From positions 1-29,917 of the forward strand of contig DASYRX010000129.1 of the NCBI GenBank assembly GCA_036003845.1: 29,917 nucleotides of DNA. Direction: 5' to 3'. The notes beneath the pieces are model-generated. The model searched no databases and was not told the origin of the DNA. It was given only the letters and a program-made list of their open reading frames with translations. This document shows, piece by piece, positions 17,401 to 23,909 of this stretch; position 1 is the first letter of the stretch; every line of letters starts with the position of its first letter. The position numbers and the translations under genes were made by a program. The stretch comes from DASYRX01 sp036003845. GTDB taxonomy: Bacteria > Gemmatimonadota > Gemmatimonadetes > Gemmatimonadales > Gemmatimonadaceae.

Positions 17401-17486
17401 TCATCTGTCGAGCGATGCTCGGCAGCGGCCGGCCTGACCGTTCGCTTGCAACCTGGCGGAGGCGCGGGGGCATCTAAGGTGTACAT
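14427..17486 (-). CDS. Transmembrane Ser/Thr protein kinase with C-terminal repeat region
   Basis: A 1019-residue Hanks-type kinase of the PknB group. The kinase domain (about 60-325) has the Gly loop GGGGMSRVF at 67, Lys89 in VVIKVL, HRDIKPEN at 180, DFG at 199 and the activation-segment end GTPGYMSPEQ. One transmembrane helix (about 341-358) separates it from a periplasmic half. That half begins with a TolB-N/FlgO-like nucleotide-regulated fold (VAPFDVFDPNYQVWREGLVDVL, about 370-500) and continues with helical TPR-like repeats to the end. This architecture is typical of large kinases in Gemmatimonadota and Acidobacteriota. ATG 17486 has GAGAG upstream; an internal ATG at 17345 is an alternative that would start right before the domain. 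The partner and signal are unknown. It is divergent from the M16 peptidase gene with 65 bp between starts. Confidence 0.92.
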   Translation of the reverse strand: MYTLDAPAPPPGCKRTVRPAAAEHRSTDDVKRLAYVPTSRELRRVNEMVTRLQDALGSDYRIERELGGGGMSRVFLATEVGLKRPVVIKVLPPELTSDVMTARFRRELEVTAGLQHPHILPVLANGARDGLLYYITPFVEGESLRVRLSREGKLSVDDTVAMLAELASALGYAHDRGVVHRDIKPENVLLSDGHAVLSDFGIAAVAASEGKSEASGARLTEVGFSLGTPGYMSPEQATGESVLDGRSDLYSLAIVGFEMLTGSPPFVGTSPMAVITQHLTKAPPNARELRGDVPAPLAAALEKALAKRPSDRFQTAAAFRDALGARYSAVTGERARQRFKYVVAGVAALAAVVAAFVLTRGGNRTAKTGMDKNLIAVAPFDVFDPNYQVWREGLVDVLAANLDGAGPLRSVSPAVAVKRWKGDAAERTSAMEFARGLNAGVVIFGRVLASGRDTVRIEASVMDAVTNRAIGEVQVRDDISRMDRIADSLSVRILAELAESRAIGLVRRGTIGSTSVPAIKAYLQGAQYYRRSQWDSATAYFQRAVATDSNFAPALRLLANALSWQSSVPGQQRPDLLPYALRAGANNHGLAPRESLLVASDSIFVALSRPLRINLIARQQGTGLPSVDMYVQAKRLFDLLERATNRFPEDPEIWFKLGDARFHMGYLLPSTQTLAETRAAFDRAIALDSAFTPSYIHLVQVLNQLQDVGAMRAAMAKFLALEPGGEQAGGLRFATKLLDPATARDPKSLGDLFSAADPRAISTAYQTLLYLNDSAETQVAVARAMRTGIEAGGVPQAFVERARASAAQAFVARGHLRDALEIAPHSTSLVVQAGLVGILPKDSVDRVVTRASAQPNGQTVWVILTWLAVQRDVAGVRLLLDRLGKTKSDYTPATIPAAFIALARGDTAAAIHDFTLPDSVCLTWCPVARLHLARLLAARGEDAKAAALYDQDFASVDIGKIMWMLDRGRVNQRLGNRQKAIDSFVYVVSAWQNPDPELKPYVDEARRGLSALRSDPTRQ

Positions 17487-17551
17487 TTTTCGCTCTCAGA
17501 TCCCGCCTGCGGCACTCGTTCGTAGCGAAAGCCACCCCAGAAGGCCACACC

Positions 17552-20407
17552 ATGAGTAATGCACTTCGTCTGCTCAGCCCCCGTCGGCTCTCCCGGCTCC
17601 TGCTCGCACTATTCGCCATCGCGCCGGGTTCGAGCGCGGCAGTCGCTCAGCAATCTGGAACGGCTAGCACGCAGACCGCTTCCCGCAAAGGCACGCCGTC
17701 GGCCCGACCTTCGGCTCCAACTCAGGTCGCGAGCGTCGAAGGACTGACAGAATATCGCCTCGACAATGGCCTTCGCGTTCTTCTTTTCCCGGATCAGTCG
17801 AAGCCGACACTTACGATCAACATCACGTATTTCGTCGGGTCGCGGCACGAGGGCTACGGCGAGACTGGAATGGCGCACCTTCTCGAGCATCTGCTCTTCA
17901 AAGGGACGCCCAAGCATCCGACGATCGACAAGGAATTCACCGAGCGCGGCGCGCGCTGGAACGGCACGACGTTCTTCGATCGCACGAACTACTACGAGCT
18001 GATTCCGGCCAACGAGACGTCGCTCGAGTGGGCGCTCGACCTCGAAGCGGATCGCATGGTGAACTCGTTCGTTGCGCGCAAAGACCTCGAGAGTGAAATG
18101 ACGGTCGTGCGCAATGAATTCGAGTCAGGAGAGAACTCGCCCTCGGGCGTGCTCTTCGAACGCATGCTGGCAACGGCGTATCTCTGGCACAACTACGGCA
18201 ACACGACGATCGGCGCGCGCTCTGACATCGAGAACGTCCCGATCGAGCGGCTGCAAGCGTTCTATCGCAAGTACTATCAGCCTGACAATGCGCTGCTGGT
18301 GATCGCGGGGAAGTTCGATCCGACCAAGACGCTAGCGGTCGTGCAGCGCAAGTTCGCGCCGATACCGCGGCCCGTTAGGCGGCTCGACCGCGGCAACATG
18401 CTCTTCACGACGTACACGCGCGAGCCGACGCAGGATGGAGAACGCACCGTCACGCTACGGCGCGTGGGCGATACCAAGTGGGTCGGCCTTCTTTACCACA
18501 CACCGGCAGCGTCGCATCCCGATTATCCGGCGCTACAAATCCTGTCCAGTGTGCTCGCGACCGAGCCTACGGGGCGGCTCTACAAGGCACTCGTCGAACC
18601 CAAGCTCGCGGCGAACATCTTCGGCCTAACGTTGGAGACACGCGAGCCCGGTTTCTTCATCACATTCGCCGAACTGCGGGAAGAGCAGTCGATGGAAACG
18701 GCGCGCGATACAATGCTCGCGATCGTCGAGCAGCTTGCCGCGCATCCAATCACGGACGAAGAAGTGAATCGCGCCAAGGCTGAATTCGCCAAATCGTTCG
18801 ATCTCACGCTGAACAATCCCGAGGCTGTTGGACTCCAGCTCACTGAGTTCGCCGCGGCTGGAGACTGGCGATTGATGTTCTATCTACGTGACAAAGTGGA
18901 AGCTGTCACGACCGCGGATGTGCAGCGCACAGCAGCCACGTACTTCAAGCCTGCGAATCGTACCGTCGGCGTGTTCATTCCGACCAAGACTCCCGATCGC
19001 GCCGAGATCGCGGAGGCACCGGATCCGCAAAGCCTTCTGCGGAACTATGCGGGGCGCAAAGAAGTCGCGGCGGGCGAAGCCTTCGACCCATCACCAAGCA
19101 ATCTCGATGCGCGCACGAGTCGCAGTAACCTTCCTAACGGGTTCGAGCTGGCGCTGCTGCCCAAGAAGACACGCGGCAGTGCTGTTCATGTGCGTGTGAC
19201 TCTACGCTTCGGCAACCTGGCGGCACTAACAGGGCGCGCGCAGTACACGGACCTCATGGGCGCTATGCTGATGCGCGGTACCAAGTCCAAGTCGCGACAA
19301 CAGGTGAAGGACGAATTCGATCGCCTCAAGGCTCAGGTCTCGGTGAGCGGCGGCCTGAACACGCTGTCCGCGAGCGTGCAAACACTGCGACCAAACCTGC
19401 CCGCGACGCTCGCACTGCTTCGGGAAGTGTTGCGCGAACCTGCCTTCGATCCAAAGGAGTTCGAGCTACTCAGGCAGGAAGCGCTCGCTGGAATCGAGAG
19501 TCAGAAGTCAGAGCCGACGGCGCTCGCGCAACTCGCGCTGAGCCGTCACCTCAACCCGTACGAGAAGGGACATCCGAACTACGTCGAGACGATGGATGAG
19601 GCCATCGCTGGCCTCAAGGCCGTGAAGGTCGAGGATGTCGCGAAGCTCTACAGCGACTTCATGGGTGCGGACAAGGGAACGATGTCCGCCGTCGGCGATT
19701 TCGATCCTAACGAGTTGACGGCGTGGGCCAGCGCCACATTCGGCGATTGGAAGCTCCCGATTCAGTTCGAGCGCATCCCCGCCCAGTACCGCGATATTGC
19801 GCCGGCGCCGCAAAACATCGAGACGCCTGACAAGGCGAACGCCGTGCTCATCGCCGGCGTGAATATCGCCATGCGCAATTCAGATCCCGATTGGCCCGCG
19901 CTGCGCGTCGCCTCGTACATCTTCGGTGAGAGCGGCCTCGACGCGCGCATCGCCGATCGCATCCGGCAGAAGGAAGGGCTCAGCTACGGCGTGCAAGCCG
20001 GTGTGAACGCGGGATCCATCGATCGCGCGGGGCAGTTCTTCGCGTTTGCGATCTTCGCGCCCGAGAATGCCGAGCGCGTCGAGGCGGCGTTCAAGGATGA
20101 GTTGCAGAAAGCACTGAAGGATGGATTCACAGCCGACGAGCTTCAGAAAGCGAAGCAAGGCCTGTCTCGGCTAGCCGAGCAGATGCGGGCGCAAGATCCT
20201 GTCGTCGCCACCTCGCTAAACAACCAGCTGTTCCTCGATCGCACCTTCGCGTTCGACGCTGAGTTGGAGCGAAAGATCGCAGCGCTCACGGTCGCGGACA
20301 TCAACGCCGCCTGGCGCAAATACATCGAGCCGGACAAGATCACGATCGTCAAGGCGGGCGATTTCGCCGGCGCAAAGACCAAGGCCGCGAAGAAAGTCGT
20401 TCCCTAA
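17552..20407 (+). CDS. Exported M16 zinc peptidase, two fused M16 modules
   Basis: A 951-residue protein with a signal peptide (RLLLALFAIAPGSSAAVAQ) and two tandem M16 halves. The first (about 60-490) is catalytic: the inverted zinc motif HLLEH at 109-113 and the third ligand Glu189 in VVRNEF. The second (about 515-940) keeps the fold (FELALLPKKTRG, and the R/Y-type substrate-binding region KEGLSYGVQAGVNAG) but has no HxxEH, as expected for the partner half. Full-length M16 pairs fused in one chain act as a peptide-degrading clamshell, here probably periplasmic. ATG 17552 has AGAAGG eight bases upstream. The gene is monocistronic by spacing; its TAA is supplied by a CCTAACG copy and the palindromic element follows. 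Confidence 0.94.
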   Translation: MSNALRLLSPRRLSRLLLALFAIAPGSSAAVAQQSGTASTQTASRKGTPSARPSAPTQVASVEGLTEYRLDNGLRVLLFPDQSKPTLTINITYFVGSRHEGYGETGMAHLLEHLLFKGTPKHPTIDKEFTERGARWNGTTFFDRTNYYELIPANETSLEWALDLEADRMVNSFVARKDLESEMTVVRNEFESGENSPSGVLFERMLATAYLWHNYGNTTIGARSDIENVPIERLQAFYRKYYQPDNALLVIAGKFDPTKTLAVVQRKFAPIPRPVRRLDRGNMLFTTYTREPTQDGERTVTLRRVGDTKWVGLLYHTPAASHPDYPALQILSSVLATEPTGRLYKALVEPKLAANIFGLTLETREPGFFITFAELREEQSMETARDTMLAIVEQLAAHPITDEEVNRAKAEFAKSFDLTLNNPEAVGLQLTEFAAAGDWRLMFYLRDKVEAVTTADVQRTAATYFKPANRTVGVFIPTKTPDRAEIAEAPDPQSLLRNYAGRKEVAAGEAFDPSPSNLDARTSRSNLPNGFELALLPKKTRGSAVHVRVTLRFGNLAALTGRAQYTDLMGAMLMRGTKSKSRQQVKDEFDRLKAQVSVSGGLNTLSASVQTLRPNLPATLALLREVLREPAFDPKEFELLRQEALAGIESQKSEPTALAQLALSRHLNPYEKGHPNYVETMDEAIAGLKAVKVEDVAKLYSDFMGADKGTMSAVGDFDPNELTAWASATFGDWKLPIQFERIPAQYRDIAPAPQNIETPDKANAVLIAGVNIAMRNSDPDWPALRVASYIFGESGLDARIADRIRQKEGLSYGVQAGVNAGSIDRAGQFFAFAIFAPENAERVEAAFKDELQKALKDGFTADELQKAKQGLSRLAEQMRAQDPVVATSLNNQLFLDRTFAFDAELERKIAALTVADINAAWRKYIEPDKITIVKAGDFAGAKTKAAKKVVP

Positions 20408-20433
20408 CGGGTATCCGCGTAGGGCGAGTTTTG

Positions 20434-20555
20434 AAAGAGCAACTGCGGTTCGGACTTGGCTGATTGGGCGAATGACGCGGACTTACTGCTTTGTAACAAC
20501 AGGCAGTATCAGCGTACTCCGCTCCGTCCGCAAAATCCGAACAGTAGTTGCTCTT
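20434..20555 (-). mobile_element. MITE-like palindromic-ended element, copy B
   Basis: This is the reverse-complement partner of 1-121, ending AAGAGCAACT on one side and AGTTGCTCTT on the other. The central 50 bp around GCAGTAAGTCCGCGTCATTC are almost unchanged between the copies, while substitutions cluster near one end. It lies 27 bp after the M16 stop. Flanks (GAGTTTTG on the left, ACGGGGAAC on the right) show no obvious target duplication. There is no coding capacity. Confidence 0.75.
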
Positions 20556-20627
20556 ACGGGGAACAAGAACCAAGTAGATGATAGACTGAGCGCACGGGGA
20601 TACATGGCTAGCCTAACGAGGAAATAG

Positions 20628-21269
20628 ATGGGCCTTGAGGCGACGTGTGTCATGCGACTCGGGCGACGCCGCGTGAACGGACGCGCGTTGCTCGAGACGG
20701 ATCATCTCCTGCTGCGCCTGCCGGACGAGCGCGTGAAGATCGCATTCGGCGACATCGAGCGCTTGGAGGCGAAGGACGGCCGCCTCGCGATCACGCATCG
20801 CCAGGGGAACGTCACACTGTACCTGGGCGCTGCGGCGGCGAAGTGGATCGAGAAGATCAAGAACCCGCGCTCGCTCATGGACAAGCTGGGCGTGAAGCAG
20901 GGAATGAATGTCACTGTGGACGGCGTCGACGATGCTGCGTTTCTCGTCGAGCTGGCGGCGCGCACACAGCATGCCTCGCGGCCCGGTGGCGCGGTCGACA
21001 TCGTCTTCTTCGGCACGGAGAATCCCGCGTCGCTCGTTAGGCTTGCCAACTTCAAGCGCATGCTCGCCGGCGATGGCGCGATCTGGGTCGTGCACCGCAA
21101 GGGGAAGGACGCGACGGTGAAGGACACCGACGTCTTCGCGGCGGCGAAGCAAGTCGGGCTGGTGGACAACAAGGTCGTCGCCTTCTCGGCGGCGCTTACG
21201 GCTGAGCGCCTGGTCATTCCGCTCAAAGATCGCGCAGCGCTGGAGGCTCGGCCCGCCAAGAAGCGATAA
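20628..21269 (+). CDS. DUF3052-like protein with N-terminal PH/GRAM-like domain
   Basis: A 213-residue cytoplasmic protein of unknown function. Residues 1-80 are beta-rich (LLLRLPDERVKIAFGDIERLEAKDGRLAITH) and end in an amphipathic helix (AAAKWIEKIKN), like a small PH or GRAM fold. Residues 85-205 follow the DUF3052 pattern: KLGVKQGMNVTVDGVDD, DIVFFGTENPASLVRLANFKRML, GDGAIWVVHRKGK, and a terminal AAKQVGLVDNKVVAFSAALTAERLVIPLKDR. Family members are usually only the second part. GAGGAAAT precedes the ATG at 20628, and a CCTAACG copy sits directly upstream of that site. It stands alone between the element and the cupredoxin gene, so context offers no role. Confidence 0.75.
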   Translation: MGLEATCVMRLGRRRVNGRALLETDHLLLRLPDERVKIAFGDIERLEAKDGRLAITHRQGNVTLYLGAAAAKWIEKIKNPRSLMDKLGVKQGMNVTVDGVDDAAFLVELAARTQHASRPGGAVDIVFFGTENPASLVRLANFKRMLAGDGAIWVVHRKGKDATVKDTDVFAAAKQVGLVDNKVVAFSAALTAERLVIPLKDRAALEARPAKKR

Positions 21270-21428
21270 GCACGAGGCTGTCTCGCTGCGGCGCTGCTGT
21301 CTACACGCCGATTGTTGACCGGTGCGCGAATTGCGTCATGCTTTTGGCGTGAGCTGCGCTGCCTAACGCGCAGTCCGCTTCAAGTACCCGCCGGCTCCCC
21401 CAATCACTCCGAACTATAAGGAGGACCC
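21270..21428. promoter_or_regulatory. Intergenic region before the cupredoxin gene
   Basis: A 159-bp gap. CTGCGC (21354-21359) and GCGCAG (21368-21373) form a 6-bp stem whose loop and edge contain the iterated word GCCTAACG. A TTGACC lies at 21315 but I see no good -10 box at proper spacing. TAAGGAGG at 21417-21424 is a strong ribosome binding site that fixes the ATG at 21429. Confidence 0.5.
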
Positions 21429-22067
21429 ATGATCCGACTCGACGTCGGATCTGTCGCGCTCGCATCCGCACTTATGGTGCTCGCGTGCTCAGACCCAGTA
21501 ACGAATCTGCAGGGAGATCAGGCAAGTGAGTCCGTCCTGGCGGACCGATCCGGCAAGGACAATTCGGGCCGCGTAGAGGGTGAACGTAATGACAATGCTG
21601 ACGCTAAGATCGAGCTGTATGACGATTGCGATCCGAGCGATCCAGGATGGGCACCCACCGGTGGTTGCACTCTGAAGGGTGGCAAGGTCAACCTGGCAGA
21701 GTTCAACGCGCTCCTCACATCGCCTCTTTCTCAATCTGTTGTCGGCCATCCGGCTTGGCGCTTTGAGCCGTCGTACCTGGTCGTCGCGCCTGGCAGGAAA
21801 GTTGAACTGGAGAACGAAGGTGGTCGCCTGCACACGTTCACGGAAGTTGCGAACTTCGGGGGCGGACGCATACCGCCGCTGAATCAAGGCCTAACGATAG
21901 CGCCTGAATGTGCGCTGGCGCAGGGCGCTGTCGATCCGAACGCGTTAGCGCCTGAAGAGGAGAAGGACATCGGGCCGCTGGCGATGGGGAATCACAGCTA
22001 CCAGTGCTGCATCCATCCCTGGATGCGCGCCCTCATCAAGGTCGCCCCGGGCGGAAGCGGGCATTGA
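21429..22067 (+). CDS. Cupredoxin-like copper lipoprotein
   Basis: A 212-residue lipoprotein: signal segment VALASALMVLAC with lipobox Cys20, then a polar linker (about 25-65) and a plastocyanin-type domain (about 105-207). Likely blue-copper ligands are His135 in LHTFTEV and the C-terminal set Cys193, His196 and Met199 in YQCCIHPWM, which matches the Y-x-C-x2-H-x2-M pattern. A second Cys (194) beside the ligand Cys is unusual. Two further Cys (67 and 80) could form a disulfide. It is probably an envelope electron carrier or copper-binding protein. The multicopper oxidase 15 kb away is a possible but unproven partner. The strong Shine-Dalgarno suggests high expression. Confidence 0.82.
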   Translation: MIRLDVGSVALASALMVLACSDPVTNLQGDQASESVLADRSGKDNSGRVEGERNDNADAKIELYDDCDPSDPGWAPTGGCTLKGGKVNLAEFNALLTSPLSQSVVGHPAWRFEPSYLVVAPGRKVELENEGGRLHTFTEVANFGGGRIPPLNQGLTIAPECALAQGAVDPNALAPEEEKDIGPLAMGNHSYQCCIHPWMRALIKVAPGGSGH

Positions 22068-22083
22068 GCGAATGACTTCAGTG

Positions 22084-22148
22084 GGTTAGGGGCGCCGGCG
22101 AGGCATAGCTTTGGACCTGGGCGAACGCCTAACGCCGAGCCCCTAACC
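22084..22148. terminator. Candidate bidirectional terminator hairpin
   Basis: GGTTAGGGGC (22084-22093) pairs perfectly with GCCCCTAACC (22139-22148). The 45-nt loop contains a GCCTAACG copy. It lies between the convergent cupredoxin and membrane-protein genes, the right place for a shared terminator, but the loop is long and no T-run follows on either strand. Confidence 0.45.
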
Positions 22149-22164
22149 TCACTTGCTCGAGCGC

Positions 22165-22593
22165 CTATTTCGCCTGAGCGCGCACGACTTTCGGTCGCCG
22201 CGCGCGATTGGGCGAGGCGCCGACGATCGTGGCACCCACGATGAGAATGGGAGTGGCCGCGACGAACCAGATCGGATGCGGCATGCGCATCGTCATTAGG
22301 GCCGCCCACACGAGCACAACACCGCCGGCGACATAAGCCAGCGAGGTACCACGCGCTCCAATCAGGCGGGCGACCGAATAAGAGCCGGCGAGCGCGCCGA
22401 CGGTCCAGGCGACGAGAATGGACGCCAGCGCACCGACTGGAATCATGTCCGCTCGCTCGCGCATCGACTGCGGATCGGTAAGCGCCATGCCGGACGGGAG
22501 CGGAAAGAGCACGCGTCCCACGGCTTCGATTGCAAAGATGATCGCCATGGCGGCGACGAGTCCTGCGACGATGGCGAGGATGCGACGGAGCAT
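22165..22593 (-). CDS. Small integral membrane protein, unknown function
   Basis: A 142-residue protein with four hydrophobic segments (starting near residues 4, 52, 82 and 105) and a basic C-terminus (ASPNRARRPKVVRAQAK), which suggests a cytoplasmic tail. The loop after the first helix is polar (MALTDPQSMRERADM). I recognise no family signature. There is no clear Shine-Dalgarno before ATG 22593. It ends toward the candidate terminator and lies 35 bp downstream of the DUF5655 gene on the same strand, so the two may be co-transcribed. Confidence 0.7.
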   Translation of the reverse strand: MLRRILAIVAGLVAAMAIIFAIEAVGRVLFPLPSGMALTDPQSMRERADMIPVGALASILVAWTVGALAGSYSVARLIGARGTSLAYVAGGVVLVWAALMTMRMPHPIWFVAATPILIVGATIVGASPNRARRPKVVRAQAK

Positions 22594-22628
22594 CAGACAG
22601 GGGATGGGGGAATAGGGGATAGAACTCG

Positions 22629-23090
22629 TTAGGTATTCCTATGCTCCTGGCGTCCGCGAATGTACGACTCGCGCACGAACGCGGCGAACTTCGCATCGAA
22701 GAAGGACGCGTCGCGCGCGCGAAACGAATGCGTGTAGGTCGCCGGTCCGTAGCGAATGACCTTGGTGAAGCGTGGATCGCTGATCTCGCGGGCCAGATTG
22801 AGGTGACCGTCGAGCCACGCGGTGCGCGGCATGACGGCGGCGAAGCGCATCCGGGTGAGAAAGACGATGCGCGTCTTCTGCGGAATCACTTGGACCGGCC
22901 CGCATGCTTCGATGAGGTCGCGCAGCCGATTGAAGGCGTCACGCACCACGCTCGCCTTCCCGCGAAAATGATCCTCCAGCTCCCAGCGACCACACGAGTG
23001 CGACATATGTCGTGTCACGAAGCGGGCACCGCACTTCGGGCATTGCCACAGATCAGGCAAACCGACGGAGCGCTGCGAACGTTTTGCCAT
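22629..23090 (-). CDS. DUF5655 domain protein with zinc-ribbon start
   Basis: A 153-residue cytoplasmic protein. After a short basic lead comes LWQCPKCGARFVTRHMSHSCGRW, a Cys-x2-Cys plus His/Cys zinc-ribbon-like motif. Then the DUF5655 core follows: LRDLIEACGPVQVIPQKTRIVFLTRMRFAAVMPRTAWLDGHLNLAREISDPRFTKV, ending HSFRARDASFFDAKFAAFVRESY. The length and order match the family, whose function is not established. The reading frame stays open to 23561, but the extra 157 residues run antisense to the TetR gene and carry no family features, so ATG 23090 is preferred. Its TAA stop lies inside a CGTTAGG copy. Confidence 0.86.
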   Translation of the reverse strand: MAKRSQRSVGLPDLWQCPKCGARFVTRHMSHSCGRWELEDHFRGKASVVRDAFNRLRDLIEACGPVQVIPQKTRIVFLTRMRFAAVMPRTAWLDGHLNLAREISDPRFTKVIRYGPATYTHSFRARDASFFDAKFAAFVRESYIRGRQEHRNT

Positions 23091-23177
23091 GCTGCAACTT
23101 CGGAGACCCCCGGCGGGCGTGCCAGACGCTGCAGCGCCGTTCGTGAAACTGGTTCTGTCAGACGCACGTAACGGTGC

Positions 23178-23216
23178 AAGCAACCACTTGCTTTCATTAA
23201 CCGACTCCAATACACT
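23178..23216 (+). promoter_or_regulatory. Candidate TetR operator over a sigma-70-like promoter
   Basis: AAGCAA-CCAC-TTGCTT (23178-23193) is a perfect 6-4-6 dyad. Its right arm doubles as a -35-like TTGCTT, followed after exactly 17 bp by TACACT (23211-23216) as a -10-like box, about 28 bp before the regulator ATG. The arrangement suits autorepression by the TetR protein, and possibly control of the efflux genes by read-through. The bases are seen; the function is inferred. Confidence 0.5.
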
Positions 23217-23243
23217 TCGCGCCCCTTGGGCCACCGGCCACTC

Positions 23244-23879
23244 ATGCTGAATCATCGAGAACGAATCATCGAAGCCGCCGCGCGAGTGTACGCGAGCTCT
23301 GGCTTTCGCGGCACGACGACGCGCCGCATCGCCGAAGAAGCGGGTGTGAACGAAGTCACACTTTTCCGGCTCTTCGGCTCCAAAGCCGCGCTCATCGCTG
23401 AAGCGATGCGCATCCAAGAATTCATCGATCCACATCCGGGGCCGCCGGACCCATCGCTCACACCGCTGGAACAGCTCACCAAGTCCAACGCCGCGGTGAT
23501 GGAGAACTTGTCCAAGCACCGCCATCTCATCCGTCAGGGAATGGCAGAGCAGATGGAGCACCCTGAGTTGTGCAACGAGCTATGCGGCGAGAAAAAGGTG
23601 GCGTTCGAACGCTTCGTCGCGTACGCACGCGACCTCGTCAAGCGTGAAGGCTCGGACCCTAACGTGGATGTGCGCACGTCGGCGTCGATGCTTTTCAGCG
23701 CGATTTTTCACGATGTGATGAGCCGCGAGATGGTGGCGGAGACATTCCCTCCGGCGCAACAAGCCGCGGCGCGATACGCCAAGGTCTTTCTGCGCAGTAT
23801 CGGCGTTCCGTTCGAGGGGAAGGGAAAGAGCAGCACACCGCGGCGCAAACGCCGGCGTACGTCGCTGGCAGCCGCCTAA
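23244..23879 (+). CDS. TetR/AcrR family transcriptional regulator
   Basis: A 211-residue one-component regulator. The N-terminal helix-turn-helix is clear: HRERIIEAAARVYASSGFRGTTTRRIAEEAGVNEVTLFRLFGSKAALIAEAM. The helical ligand-binding part follows, with a basic tail (RRKRRRTSLAAA). ATG 23244 is preferred to a TTG at 23226. Its TAA is made by a GCCTAACG copy, and TolC starts 30 bp downstream. By position it most likely represses the RND efflux operon and is relieved by a pump substrate. The divergent DUF5655 gene shares the intergenic region and could also be affected. Confidence 0.92.
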   Translation: MLNHRERIIEAAARVYASSGFRGTTTRRIAEEAGVNEVTLFRLFGSKAALIAEAMRIQEFIDPHPGPPDPSLTPLEQLTKSNAAVMENLSKHRHLIRQGMAEQMEHPELCNELCGEKKVAFERFVAYARDLVKREGSDPNVDVRTSASMLFSAIFHDVMSREMVAETFPPAQQAAARYAKVFLRSIGVPFEGKGKSSTPRRKRRRTSLAAA

Positions 23880-23909
23880 CGAGCATCGCCTTAATCCGAG
23901 CGTTCCATT

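Noticed and set aside
23091..23561. Upstream extension of the DUF5655 reading frame
   Set aside because: It lies antisense to the TetR coding region and its promoter, shows no family features, and an ATG at 23090 gives the normal family length.
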